DNA of 64,000 nt. It comes from Oleiagrimonas sp963817755 (GTDB lineage: Bacteria; Pseudomonadota; Gammaproteobacteria; Xanthomonadales; Rhodanobacteraceae). A program made the translations under genes and the position numbers. How positions within the stretch are numbered: the first letter of the stretch is position 1; every line of letters begins with the position of its first letter. The stretch lies in the NCBI GenBank assembly GCA_963817755.1, contig CAWFPB010000002.1, forward strand, positions 124,001 to 188,000. The letters run 5' to 3'. Shown piece after piece: positions 1 through 7,614 of this stretch. Under the pieces are notes generated by a model, which saw nothing but the letters and a program-made list of their open reading frames with translations, had not been told where the DNA came from and did not search any database.

Positions 1-873
1 CAGCGCCTGGACATCGTGCCGCTGCAGGTGCAGATCGAGACACGCATCCTCGAGGTGCAGCTGACCGGGGAGTTCAGCTTCGGCGTGCAGTGGTACCTGC
101 AGGGACTGGCCAACAGCACCACCGACAGCAACGGCAACATCGTTCCCGGCAACCCCAACAACCCGCGGCAGGTGGCGCTGGGCGGTGGCGGCACGCAGTT
201 CTTGCCGGGCAGCGACAATTTCTTCTATTCGTTCGTCAACAGCAACCTGCAGGCCGCAGTGCACGCCATGGAGACCAGCGGCAACACCAAGGTGCTGTCG
301 GCGCCTTCGCTGGTGGTCATGAACAACCAGCAGGCCAAGATCCAGGTCGGCACGCAGATTCCGGTCAACCAGACCTATTTCACCGGCGGCATCAACAGCA
401 CCCTCAACGGCGGGGTCAATGCCCTGGGGCAGGTCAGCTACAAGGACACCGGCGTGATCCTGGAGGTGCGCCCGCGCGTGAACCCGGGCGGCCTGGTGTA
501 CCTGAGCCTGGACCAGGTGGTCAGCAAGCCGGGTATTGCCGACAAGTTCGGCAATTTCCCCATCGACAAGCGGGAACTGAACACGCAGATTGCGGTCCAG
601 AGTGGTCAGACCGTGCTTCTGGGCGGCCTGATCCAGCAGGACGAAGGCAAGACCGATACCGGCATCCCGGGCCTGAACCGGATTCCGGTGATCGGACGCC
701 TGTTCGGCACCACCAGCCGGCATCGCAACCGCACCGAGCTGATCGTGCTGATCACTCCGCGCGTGATCACCTCCAGCAGCGATGCTCAGGCGGTCACGGA
801 GGAATACGCCAGCAAGTTCGAGTCCCTGGCCCCGCTGCGCAACAAGGCCGCGAAGGGCGGGAAGAAGAAGTAG
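1..873 (+). CDS. gspD: GspD, type II secretion secretin (C-terminal part, 5' end outside window)
   Basis: The frame is open from the first base, so only about the last 290 residues are present. The protein is the outer-membrane pore of the type II secretion system. The visible part is the secretin core: the EVQLTGEFSFGVQWYL stretch typical of GspD rather than PilQ, a YKDTGVILEVRPRVNPGG strand region, GQTVLLGGLIQQDEG, and the GLNRIPVIGRLFG block that ends secretin beta-barrels. The tail RTELIVLITPRVI followed by a Lys-rich end (KGGKKK) is also GspD-like. PilQ was considered, but the local motifs fit GspD better. Other gsp genes would be expected upstream of the window. Confidence 0.88.
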   Translation, partial: QRLDIVPLQVQIETRILEVQLTGEFSFGVQWYLQGLANSTTDSNGNIVPGNPNNPRQVALGGGGTQFLPGSDNFFYSFVNSNLQAAVHAMETSGNTKVLSAPSLVVMNNQQAKIQVGTQIPVNQTYFTGGINSTLNGGVNALGQVSYKDTGVILEVRPRVNPGGLVYLSLDQVVSKPGIADKFGNFPIDKRELNTQIAVQSGQTVLLGGLIQQDEGKTDTGIPGLNRIPVIGRLFGTTSRHRNRTELIVLITPRVITSSSDAQAVTEEYASKFESLAPLRNKAAKGGKKK

Positions 874-1002
874 TCGCGTGAAGCGGGGCTGGTCGGGCCC
901 GGTTCATGCGCTTTGTCGGATGATCTTGCTATGCTGGATGACTTGCATGCTATTGGGTCGGCGCCATTGCGTCGGACAGCTACGATGAGAAGAGGTAAAA
1001 AC

Positions 1003-1593
1003 ATGGTTTCATATCGCGTTCTGACGGTCGCAGTACTGGCCGGACTGGTGGGTCTGGTGGCGCAGCCGGCGCAGGCCAAATCGCCCCTCGGCGGCCAGGT
1101 GGCCGGCGTGTGCATGCTTTCCCAGAGCCAGATGATGGGGCAGTCCAAGGCGGGCGATGCGGCGAACAAGCGCATGCACCAGCTGGCCTCGCACGCCAAC
1201 GATGAAATGGGTTCGATACGCAATTCGCTGGGACAGGCCATCCAGAAGTTCCGCCAGGAGGCCAAGACCATGCAGCCGCAGCAGCGCGAGGACATGCAGA
1301 AGAAGCTGCAGAAGCGCGAGCAGGAATTCCAGCAGAAGTCCTCCGAGTACGAGCAGCGTCTGCGCATCACCCGTGCGCGGGCCATGCAGCAGATCATCAA
1401 GGCAGCCAACCCGCTGGTCGAGGCGGCCTACAAGAGCCACCACTGCGGCATCCTGCTCGATCGCGACTCGGGCGTGCTGGGCGGCAACAACGCCAACGAC
1501 CTGACCGACCAGATCGTGCAGGAGCTGGACAAGAAAATGCCGACCATCAGCTTCAACCTGGCGCCCCTGCCGAAGCAGAACCAGGGCAAGTAA
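1003..1593 (+). CDS. OmpH/Skp-like periplasmic chaperone family protein
   Basis: This 196-residue exported protein has a clear signal peptide (MVSYRVLTVAVLAGLVGLVA, cleavage near AQA-K). The mature part holds a long, charged, Gln/Glu/Lys-rich helical segment (roughly residues 55-135), as in OmpH/Skp proteins that hold unfolded outer-membrane proteins in the periplasm. The frame is open upstream to 913, but the ATG at 1003 follows an AGAGG-like ribosome site and begins the signal peptide, so it was chosen. Two cysteines (near residues 30 and 146) could form a disulfide. It follows gspD by 129 bases, so a shared transcript is possible. It is longer than E. coli Skp, and the family call rests on overall architecture. 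Confidence 0.72.
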   Translation: MVSYRVLTVAVLAGLVGLVAQPAQAKSPLGGQVAGVCMLSQSQMMGQSKAGDAANKRMHQLASHANDEMGSIRNSLGQAIQKFRQEAKTMQPQQREDMQKKLQKREQEFQQKSSEYEQRLRITRARAMQQIIKAANPLVEAAYKSHHCGILLDRDSGVLGGNNANDLTDQIVQELDKKMPTISFNLAPLPKQNQGK

Positions 1594-1617
1594 TTCCCCG
1601 ATTCCGGGTTTCATGCA

Positions 1618-1644
1618 CGCCCCGGTCGTCCAGCGACCGGGGCG
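1618..1644. terminator. Bidirectional hairpin terminator between convergent genes
   Basis: An 11-bp perfect stem (CGCCCCGGTCG / CGACCGGGGCG) with a 5-base loop lies between the stop codons of the plus-strand OmpH-like gene and the minus-strand dioxygenase gene. A short T-containing stretch follows on the plus strand. Its position between convergent genes fits a shared terminator. Confidence 0.7.
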
Positions 1645-1653
1645 TTCTGCTAT

Positions 1654-2385
1654 TCAGGATCGCCGGAAGGTGACCACCAGCACGTCCCGCCAGGCGGGCT
1701 GTCCGGGATCGTGCGGCTGCACCGGCGTGACGCCGTGCAGCACCCGCGCATCGTCCACCAGTGCGGCATCGAAAGGTGTGACCAGGGTGAAACTGCCCAG
1801 CTCGGCGCCGTCGGGCGCATGGATGGTGGTGGTGCCGCGGTCGATGTTGTGCCGGTCCACCAGCATGACCAGGACATAGTCGACGCCGTCGCGATGCACG
1901 CCTTCGGGGGTCGGAAGACCGGCCCGGTCCGGATGCGCCTCGATGCGGAATTGGTGCACCTCCACGAACCAGTCCGCCACCTCCGGGGCCAGGGTGCCGA
2001 AAAGCGACCAGGCGTACTGCAGCACGGTGTGCAGCGTGGGGCCGGCGGCGATGTCCGGTTCCAGCGACTGGTACCAGCGCTCGATGCCGCCGTTGAGGCG
2101 GTTGTAGGCAAGGCTCTGGAAGTGCGGTTGTGGTGGCTGGGGACGGATCCCGTCCTCGCGTCCGACGTGGAACACGCCGTGGCGGCGACGGCGGTAGCGC
2201 CCCCGGTCGGCCATGTAGGTGTCCAGACGCAGCCGGTTCCAGCTGTCGGTGAAGGCTGTCCAGTCGAGCAGGTCGCCGGTATGCGTCAGCAGCGCGCGCA
2301 GCGTGTCGCCGTGCACGAATGCAAAGCCGTGTTCGGCAAGGCATGCGGGTCCCGTGGTCTCCGGGGCGGGGCGGTCGGTATGCAT
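1654..2385 (-). CDS. 2OG-Fe(II) dioxygenase family protein (PF10014-like)
   Basis: The 243-residue product resembles the bacterial 2OG-Fe dioxygenase family that includes amino-acid hydroxylases. Likely iron ligands are the His and Asp in the EGVHRDGVDY stretch and the distal His in RVLHGVTPV, with a downstream Arg-containing strand for 2-oxoglutarate. GTTTIHAPDG and the final DVLVVTFRR strand fit the double-stranded beta-helix fold. The start is the ATG at 2385; the frame runs further upstream but that extension has no family features. The substrate cannot be read from the sequence. The gene stands alone on the minus strand. Confidence 0.7.
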   Translation of the reverse strand: MHTDRPAPETTGPACLAEHGFAFVHGDTLRALLTHTGDLLDWTAFTDSWNRLRLDTYMADRGRYRRRRHGVFHVGREDGIRPQPPQPHFQSLAYNRLNGGIERWYQSLEPDIAAGPTLHTVLQYAWSLFGTLAPEVADWFVEVHQFRIEAHPDRAGLPTPEGVHRDGVDYVLVMLVDRHNIDRGTTTIHAPDGAELGSFTLVTPFDAALVDDARVLHGVTPVQPHDPGQPAWRDVLVVTFRRS

Positions 2386-2560
2386 GCGCGCATGGTAACC
2401 GCTTGCGTGACTACCAAGGCATGCCACCCCTTGCCAAAGGTGATAGGCGTGCGCCGATGTTGATGTCGATCAATGGCCGGCCATTCGTGTCGGTGCACCC
2501 TTGCCGGGCGTTGCCCGCCGCCGCGGACCGCATTCCCATCCCGTCAGAAGGACGTCGAAC

Positions 2561-2947
2561 ATGAAACGCATGGTCTTGATTTCACTGTTGGTGCTGTCGC
2601 CGCTGGCCCTGGCGCAGGCGCAGGACCAGACGCAAGCCCAGGCGCGCGACCAGTCGCGTGCGCAGACACAGGACATGACCCAGAACCGTATCTACGGCAG
2701 TCAGATGATGACACCGGCCGAGCGCGCGACCTTTCGCCAGCGCATGCGCTCGGCAAACACCCAGGCCGAGCGCAACCGCATTCGCGCCGAGCACCACAAG
2801 CAGATGCAGGAACGTGCACGCGCGCGTGGCCTGACCCTGCCGGACATGCCGGCGCAGCCCATGCATCGCGGCATGCAGCCGCAGGGCGGCGGCATGATGC
2901 AGCAGAAGATGGGCGGCAAGGGCGGCCGCCGCGGCGGAGGCGGCTGA
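2561..2947 (+). CDS. Small exported Gln/Met-rich hypothetical protein
   Basis: The 128-residue product begins with a signal peptide (MKRMVLISLLVLSPLALAQA) and is then rich in Gln, Arg and Met. It has a basic, helical region (TPAERATFRQRMRSANTQAE onward), a Met/Pro segment and a glycine/arginine tail (GGKGGRRGGGG). The ATG at 2561 follows an AGAAGGA ribosome site. The composition recalls small periplasmic proteins with LTXXQ/CpxP-like or metal-responsive Met-rich segments, but no family is recognised with confidence. It stands alone, convergent with the ABC permease gene. Confidence 0.6.
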   Translation: MKRMVLISLLVLSPLALAQAQDQTQAQARDQSRAQTQDMTQNRIYGSQMMTPAERATFRQRMRSANTQAERNRIRAEHHKQMQERARARGLTLPDMPAQPMHRGMQPQGGGMMQQKMGGKGGRRGGGG

Positions 2948-2998
2948 GGCCGCGATCCCTCGCCGTCGTCGGGGGCCGCCCAGGGCGGGCGGCTCCCC

Positions 2999-3778
2999 TC
3001 AGCTGCGCATGCCGATGCCGCGGTGCAGCAGGAACAGGCCGAAGCCACTGAGCGCCACGGCAAAGAACACCATCACCGCATAGGCCACGCCGATGTGGAT
3101 GTCGGACACGCCCAGCATGCCGTAGCGGAAGGCGTTGACCATGTACAGGATCGGGTTGGCCAGCGAGATGGTGTGCCAGGGCTCGCCCAGCTGGTCGATG
3201 GAATAGAACACGCCACCCAGGTAGGTCAGCGGGGTCAGCACGAAGCTGGGCACGATCGCGATGTCGTCGAACTTCTTGGCGAACACCGCGTTCACGAAGC
3301 CGGCCAGGGCGAACACCATCGAAGTCAGCATGGCCGTGGTGATGGTGATCAGCGGGTGTTCGACGTGCAGGTGCGTGAACAGCGTCGAGATCACCAGCAC
3401 GATCACGCCCAGGGTCAGGCCGCGCGCCATGGCACCGATGATGTAGCCGGACAGGATCACCCAGCTCGGCATCGGCGAAACCAGCATCTCCTCGACGAAG
3501 CGCTGGAACTTGGCGCCGAAGAACGAGCTGGTCAGGTTGCTGTAGCTGTTGGTGATGATCTGCATCATCACCAGGCCGGGCACGAGGTAGGCCATGTATT
3601 TGTAGCCGTGCTCGGGGGGTAGGTGGCTGCCGACCACGGTGCCGAAGATGATGAAGTACAGCGAGGCGGTGATCGCAGGCGGGATCAACGTCTGCGACCA
3701 GATGCGCACGATGCGCATGATTTCGCGGCGCACGATGGTCTTCAGGGCGACCAGGTTTTTGGCGACATGGCTGCTCAC
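2999..3778 (-). CDS. yadH: ABC-2 type transporter permease (YadH-like)
   Basis: This 259-residue integral membrane protein has about six hydrophobic segments and matches the YadH class of ABC-2 permeases: an N-terminal amphipathic stretch (REIMRIVRIWSQTLIPP), YLVPGLVMMQIITNSYSN, and VPSFVLTPLTYLGGVFYS. The GTG start at 3778 overlaps the TGA of the ATPase gene in a GTGA arrangement, which indicates translational coupling. A much longer frame continues upstream, but that part is shadow sequence over the ATPase gene. With the upstream gene it forms an exporter whose substrate cannot be told from sequence. Confidence 0.88.
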   Translation of the reverse strand: MSSHVAKNLVALKTIVRREIMRIVRIWSQTLIPPAITASLYFIIFGTVVGSHLPPEHGYKYMAYLVPGLVMMQIITNSYSNLTSSFFGAKFQRFVEEMLVSPMPSWVILSGYIIGAMARGLTLGVIVLVISTLFTHLHVEHPLITITTAMLTSMVFALAGFVNAVFAKKFDDIAIVPSFVLTPLTYLGGVFYSIDQLGEPWHTISLANPILYMVNAFRYGMLGVSDIHIGVAYAVMVFFAVALSGFGLFLLHRGIGMRS

Positions 3779-4719
3779 GCGGCGTTCTCCCGTCCGTCGT
3801 CGTTCTTCTCGACCAGGCGCACGAACAGTTCCTCCAGGCGGTTGGCCTTGTTGCGCATCGAGGTCACGGTGATGCCCCGTTCGCTGAGCCTGGCGAACAG
3901 CGAGTTGAGGTCGTGGCCACGCGCCATTTCCGCCTCCAGCGTGTGGTCGTCGCGGCGGCGCAGCTCGATGCCGTCGACGTCGGGAAGCTCGTTCGGCAGC
4001 TCGCTGGTGTCGAGCACGAAGGTCTCCACGTCCAGCTTGGCCAGCAGCTGCTTCATGCCGGTGTTCTCGACGATGGATCCGTGGTCGATGATGGCGATGT
4101 TGCGGCACAGCTGCTCGGCTTCCTCCAGGTAGTGCGTGGTCAGGATCACCGTGGTGCCGGCGGCGTTGATGCCGGTGACGAACTGCCACATCGAACGGCG
4201 GATCTCGATGTCCACGCCGGCGGTGGGCTCGTCCAGGATCAGCAATTTCGGCTCGTTCATCATCGCCCGCGCGATCATCAGGCGCCGCTTCATGCCGCCC
4301 GACAGCGAGCGTGCCGGCTGGTGCGCCTTGTCCCACAGGCGCAGTTCGCGCAGGTACTTCTCAGCCCGGCGCACCGCCTCGGCGCGCGGGATGCCGTAGA
4401 AGCCGGCGGCGTTGACGCAGATGTCGAACGGCTTCTCGAACTGGTTGAAGTTGATCTCCTGCGGCACCAGGCCGATCAGGTGCATGGCCTGGCCGCGATG
4501 CTCGTGGATCGACACGCCGAAGATCTTCGCCGTGCCGCCGCTGGCGTTGACCAGCGAGCTGAGGATGCCGATCAGAGTCGACTTGCCCGCGCCGTTGGGG
4601 CCGAGCAGGGCGAAGAAATCACCCTGCTGCACGGTCAGCGAAACGCCCTTGAGCGCCACGGTGCCGTTGGCGTAGGTCTTGCGCAGATCGGTGATTTCCA
4701 GGGCAGGGACGTCTGTCAT
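3775..4719 (-). CDS. yadG: ABC transporter ATP-binding protein (YadG-like)
   Basis: The 314-residue ATPase carries Walker A (GPNGAGKST, residues 40-48), the ABC signature LSGGMKRR, Walker B LLILDEPTAGVD and the H-loop LTTHY. Length and sequence fit YadG, which pairs with the YadH permease. The C-terminal 90 residues form the accessory region usual in this family (LDTSELPNELPDVDG onward). The ATG at 4719 was preferred over an upstream in-frame ATG because it begins just before the conserved ALEITDLRKTY strand. It is first in a two-gene operon with the permease. Confidence 0.9.
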   Translation of the reverse strand: MTDVPALEITDLRKTYANGTVALKGVSLTVQQGDFFALLGPNGAGKSTLIGILSSLVNASGGTAKIFGVSIHEHRGQAMHLIGLVPQEINFNQFEKPFDICVNAAGFYGIPRAEAVRRAEKYLRELRLWDKAHQPARSLSGGMKRRLMIARAMMNEPKLLILDEPTAGVDIEIRRSMWQFVTGINAAGTTVILTTHYLEEAEQLCRNIAIIDHGSIVENTGMKQLLAKLDVETFVLDTSELPNELPDVDGIELRRRDDHTLEAEMARGHDLNSLFARLSERGITVTSMRNKANRLEELFVRLVEKNDDGRENAA

Positions 4720-4927
4720 GGGCGCACTATCCGTTGGACAAGCCATCGAGTGTGATGGTCATGCAGATGAATTCAAGCCCCGGGACGGCCGCGGGACGAC
4801 CGTTCCGGAACGGTCGGTCGGCGCAGGTGCGGTTTCCAGCGGGGACGCAGCCTTCTATCATAGCGGGCTTGTCCCTCCAGACCACGTCGCTGCGGTGCAC
4901 ACACCGTTTCCGGCGTCCGATCCGCTT

Positions 4928-5677
4928 ATGGCCGAACATTTCCAGCTCCGTCTCGTCGACAGTTTCATGCTGGCGCCGACCGTGCGCCATCTGGCCTTCG
5001 AACGTGCCGACGGCGCGCCGCTGGCGTTCCGGCCGGGGCAGTTCCTGCAGGTGCACTTCCACTACGACGACGGCAAGCCGACCAAGCGCAGCTATTCGGT
5101 GGCCACCGTGGGCGCGGAGGATGCCGAATCCGCGCAGCGCATCGAGATCGCGGTCAGCTACGTCGAGGGCGGCGCGGCCACTAGGCTGCTGGGCGAACTC
5201 GAGCATGGCGGCGAGATCGAGGCCAGCGGTCCGTATGGACGCTTCTGCCTGATGGACGAGGATGCCAATGCCCGCTATCTGCTGATCGCCACCGGCACCG
5301 GTGTCACGCCCTACCGCGCGATGCTGCCGCAGCTGGGCAAGGCGATTCGCGAGCGCGGTTGCCAGGTGGTGCTGCTGTACGGTGCCCGCAACGAGGCCGA
5401 ACTGCTCTACGGCGAGGAATTCGAGGCCTTCGCGCGCGAGCATCCGGGCTTTCATTTCCACCCCTGCCTGAGCCGCGGCGCTCGCCCGGATCCGCGCCCG
5501 CACGACCGCCTGGGTTACGTGCAGGCGGTGTTGCCCGAGTTCGAGCCCGATCCCGAACGCGACATCGCCTACCTGTGCGGCAATCCCAACATGGTCGACG
5601 CGGCGTTTGCCGAACTCAAGGAGCGCGGCCTGTCCGTACGCCAGATCCGCCGCGAAAAGTACATTTCCTCGCGCTGA
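4928..5677 (+). CDS. fpr: Ferredoxin/flavodoxin-NADP+ reductase (Fpr type)
   Basis: The 249-residue flavoenzyme transfers electrons between NADPH and ferredoxin or flavodoxin in the cytoplasm. The FAD-binding RSYSVA motif follows FRPGQFLQVHFHYDDG, the NADP-binding GTGVTPYRAML lies near residue 125, and YLCGNPNMV is the late nucleotide-binding loop. The C-terminus (REKYISSR) is short, as in bacterial Fpr. The ATG at 4928 opens the first FAD-domain strand. The gene is divergent from yadGH with about 200 bases between, enough for promoters on both strands. Confidence 0.85.
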   Translation: MAEHFQLRLVDSFMLAPTVRHLAFERADGAPLAFRPGQFLQVHFHYDDGKPTKRSYSVATVGAEDAESAQRIEIAVSYVEGGAATRLLGELEHGGEIEASGPYGRFCLMDEDANARYLLIATGTGVTPYRAMLPQLGKAIRERGCQVVLLYGARNEAELLYGEEFEAFAREHPGFHFHPCLSRGARPDPRPHDRLGYVQAVLPEFEPDPERDIAYLCGNPNMVDAAFAELKERGLSVRQIRREKYISSR

Positions 5678-5897
5678 TCCGGTTTGTTTGCCATCCGGAT
5701 GCCGCTAAATATCGAGCCGGTCACGATTTTTTCCGAATCCGTGCATTGGCACGAAAAAACGTGATGCATATCTCGATAAAGAATCGGCCGATCGGCCTAT
5801 TTCGGCGAATTTGTCCAATGGGTCACAAAATGACCCGGTAAATCAGACAAGTATCACACCCGAAGTGTCGACTCAGACACGTTCGAGGTGCAGGGAA
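5678..5897. other. AT-richer intergenic region with a 12-bp palindrome
   Basis: This 220-base gap upstream of the small pilin-like gene is visibly richer in A/T than its surroundings. It contains the perfect palindrome GGCCGATCGGCC at 5786-5797. No confident promoter or riboswitch was recognised; a role as regulatory region for the downstream gene is inferred from position only. Confidence 0.3.
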
Positions 5898-6260
5898 ATG
5901 AACGCACACGTCTTCATCGGGACCGCGGCCCTCCGGCTGGGCGGGGCGATCCTGATGATGTCGCTGATGGTGTCGGCGGCGCAGGCGGCCCATGGACGGA
6001 TCACCTTCTCCGGTGCCATCACCGCGCCGACCTGCGCGTCGGCGGTGCGAAGCGTCGAGCAGTCCATGCAGGCGGATGCGCCTGTCGAGGTGACCGGCCA
6101 TTGCGATGTAGCGCATAGCGGAAATTCCGACCCGATGCGTGCCTATGCCCTGCGTGTCACGAAGCTGCCGGAAGCCATGGTGGATGCGCGGGCGCATCTG
6201 TATTTCAAGGGATTCGCCACCGACTCGCACGCCGTGCTGGTCACTCGGGCATACGATTGA
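5898..6260 (+). CDS. Short fimbrial-subunit-like exported protein
   Basis: The 120-residue product has a signal peptide ending AAQA and then HGRITFSGAITAPTCA, which matches the start of the type 1 pilin domain (GxITFxGxI...TC). A second Cys (GHCD) could make the usual pilin disulfide. It is shorter than normal subunits (150-190 residues) and lacks the usual final beta-strand. The ATG at 5898 has an AGGGAA ribosome site. It sits on the opposite strand from, and just past the 3' end of, the chaperone-usher operon, so it may be a minor subunit or a remnant. Function is unproven. Confidence 0.5.
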   Translation: MNAHVFIGTAALRLGGAILMMSLMVSAAQAAHGRITFSGAITAPTCASAVRSVEQSMQADAPVEVTGHCDVAHSGNSDPMRAYALRVTKLPEAMVDARAHLYFKGFATDSHAVLVTRAYD

Positions 6261-6546
6261 GTGTTGTGCGTGGGTCAAGGGCGAATCTCGGAGCGGCAGC
6301 TACGTCGACATCACCGGCCAGTGAACTTCAAGCGGGCCTGCAACCAGCCTGTGGCGTGTAGAGTGGAATCTTCCGCAACAAGCGGCGGGGGTCTGCGGTC
6401 GACCTGGTCGACCTTGGTTCTCACCCGACGGCACGCATGCATGCCGGGTAGCTTGCCTGCCCTGCTCGCATCGGTGCGGATGCCCGGATCCGGAAGAGTT
6501 TGGCCTGGTCCGGATGGTGTCGTGCCTGCGGGCCGAAGCCGGAGTC

Positions 6547-7614
6547 CTACTGATAGTTGATCGTGTAAGTGGCCACGCCCTTGACGCTACCGCCCGCGAC
6601 GGTCGCCCCGGTCTGGAAGTAGCGTGCATAGAGGTTGATGGTGTAGTTGCTGGCCGTGGTGGTACCGGTATGAATGGCCGTGCCGAAGGCGACGGGCGTG
6701 CTGCCGTCGGCCTGCAGGAGTTGTATGCCGACGCCGCCGGCGTAGCCTGTTCCCGTAGTCGGGGCGATCACGCCCGTGGCGCCCGTTTGCGCGTTGGCGG
6801 TGTTGAGCGTGATGAACACGCCCAGGTTGCTGGGACACTGGGTCAGTTGCAGGCTGAAGGGAGTCTTGCCTGCCGTGCTGCCCTGGCCGGCCAGCTGCTG
6901 GGTATTGACGATGGGCAAGGTCACCGACTTGTTCACCGAGCCCGGGTCGATGCTGCAGGTGGGCACCTGGATGAGAATGGTGGCATTGATGTTGAAGATT
7001 TCCACCGGGGAGGGAGATATCGTTCCAGCGCAGTAGTAGCCCAGATTATGTTTGTTCGTGTACGCCGGGTTGTCGCAGATATCGATCTTCCACTGCGAAA
7101 GCTGGCCAGTCAGCGTGCTGTTGTTGGGAGGAAGATACGGGCCGGTATAGACCAGTTGCAGGTTGGTGGTCACGCTGAATATGCCAGTACCCGTGGGGTA
7201 ATCCGGATACAACGCAAGCAGGGTGCTGGCGTCGGGATGCAGAAGACGGTAGGAAATGCCCGGGATCCCCGTGGGGAAGAGCGTGTTGTCGCCGTTGACC
7301 GGCGTCGATGCGGCAATGGTGTTGACGATGCCGCCGTTGGCATTGCCGGTGCAATACAGATAGGGCGGATTGGCCGGGCTTGCCGTGCTCGAGGTCCACA
7401 GCACCGAGCCGATCTGCGTGCTCGGGGTCAGCGTGATGTTGCCAGCGTTGAAGGTGACGTTGGTGGCCGAACCGGAGGCATACCAGCAATATGCGGCCCG
7501 GGCGTTTCGCGGCATGCATGCCAGCCCCAGCAACAGAAGGCCGGCGATCAGCATGCCGGCGCGGTGCAGTCGAGCGTGCGGGTCTCTAGGGACGGTAGCG
7601 GCGTTGTACGTCAT
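6547..7614 (-). CDS. Chaperone-usher fimbrial tip adhesin / minor subunit
   Basis: The 355-residue protein has an N-terminal signal sequence (hydrophobic MLIAGLLLLGLACMP). It looks two-domain: about 190 residues with four or more cysteines (receptor-binding-like), then a pilin domain beginning near CSIDPGSVNKSVTLP and closing with VATYTINYQ, the penultimate-Tyr strand read by the chaperone. Two-domain size and the last place in the operon are typical of FimH-like tip adhesins. Its ATG overlaps the usher stop (ATGA, 7611-7614), so translation is coupled. The ligand cannot be predicted. Confidence 0.75.
   Translation of the reverse strand: MTYNAATVPRDPHARLHRAGMLIAGLLLLGLACMPRNARAAYCWYASGSATNVTFNAGNITLTPSTQIGSVLWTSSTASPANPPYLYCTGNANGGIVNTIAASTPVNGDNTLFPTGIPGISYRLLHPDASTLLALYPDYPTGTGIFSVTTNLQLVYTGPYLPPNNSTLTGQLSQWKIDICDNPAYTNKHNLGYYCAGTISPSPVEIFNINATILIQVPTCSIDPGSVNKSVTLPIVNTQQLAGQGSTAGKTPFSLQLTQCPSNLGVFITLNTANAQTGATGVIAPTTGTGYAGGVGIQLLQADGSTPVAFGTAIHTGTTTASNYTINLYARYFQTGATVAGGSVKGVATYTINYQ

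Noticed and set aside
1..873. PilQ as the identity of the left-edge secretin
   Set aside because: The EVQLTGEF...GVQWYL, RDTGVILxVxPRVNPGG and RTELIVLITPRVI pattern fits GspD, and the Lys-rich tail is not PilQ-like.
6139..6324. Possible frameshifted continuation of the short pilin-like gene
   Set aside because: The shifted frame does not give a recognisable pilin C-terminal strand, so a frameshift cannot be argued.
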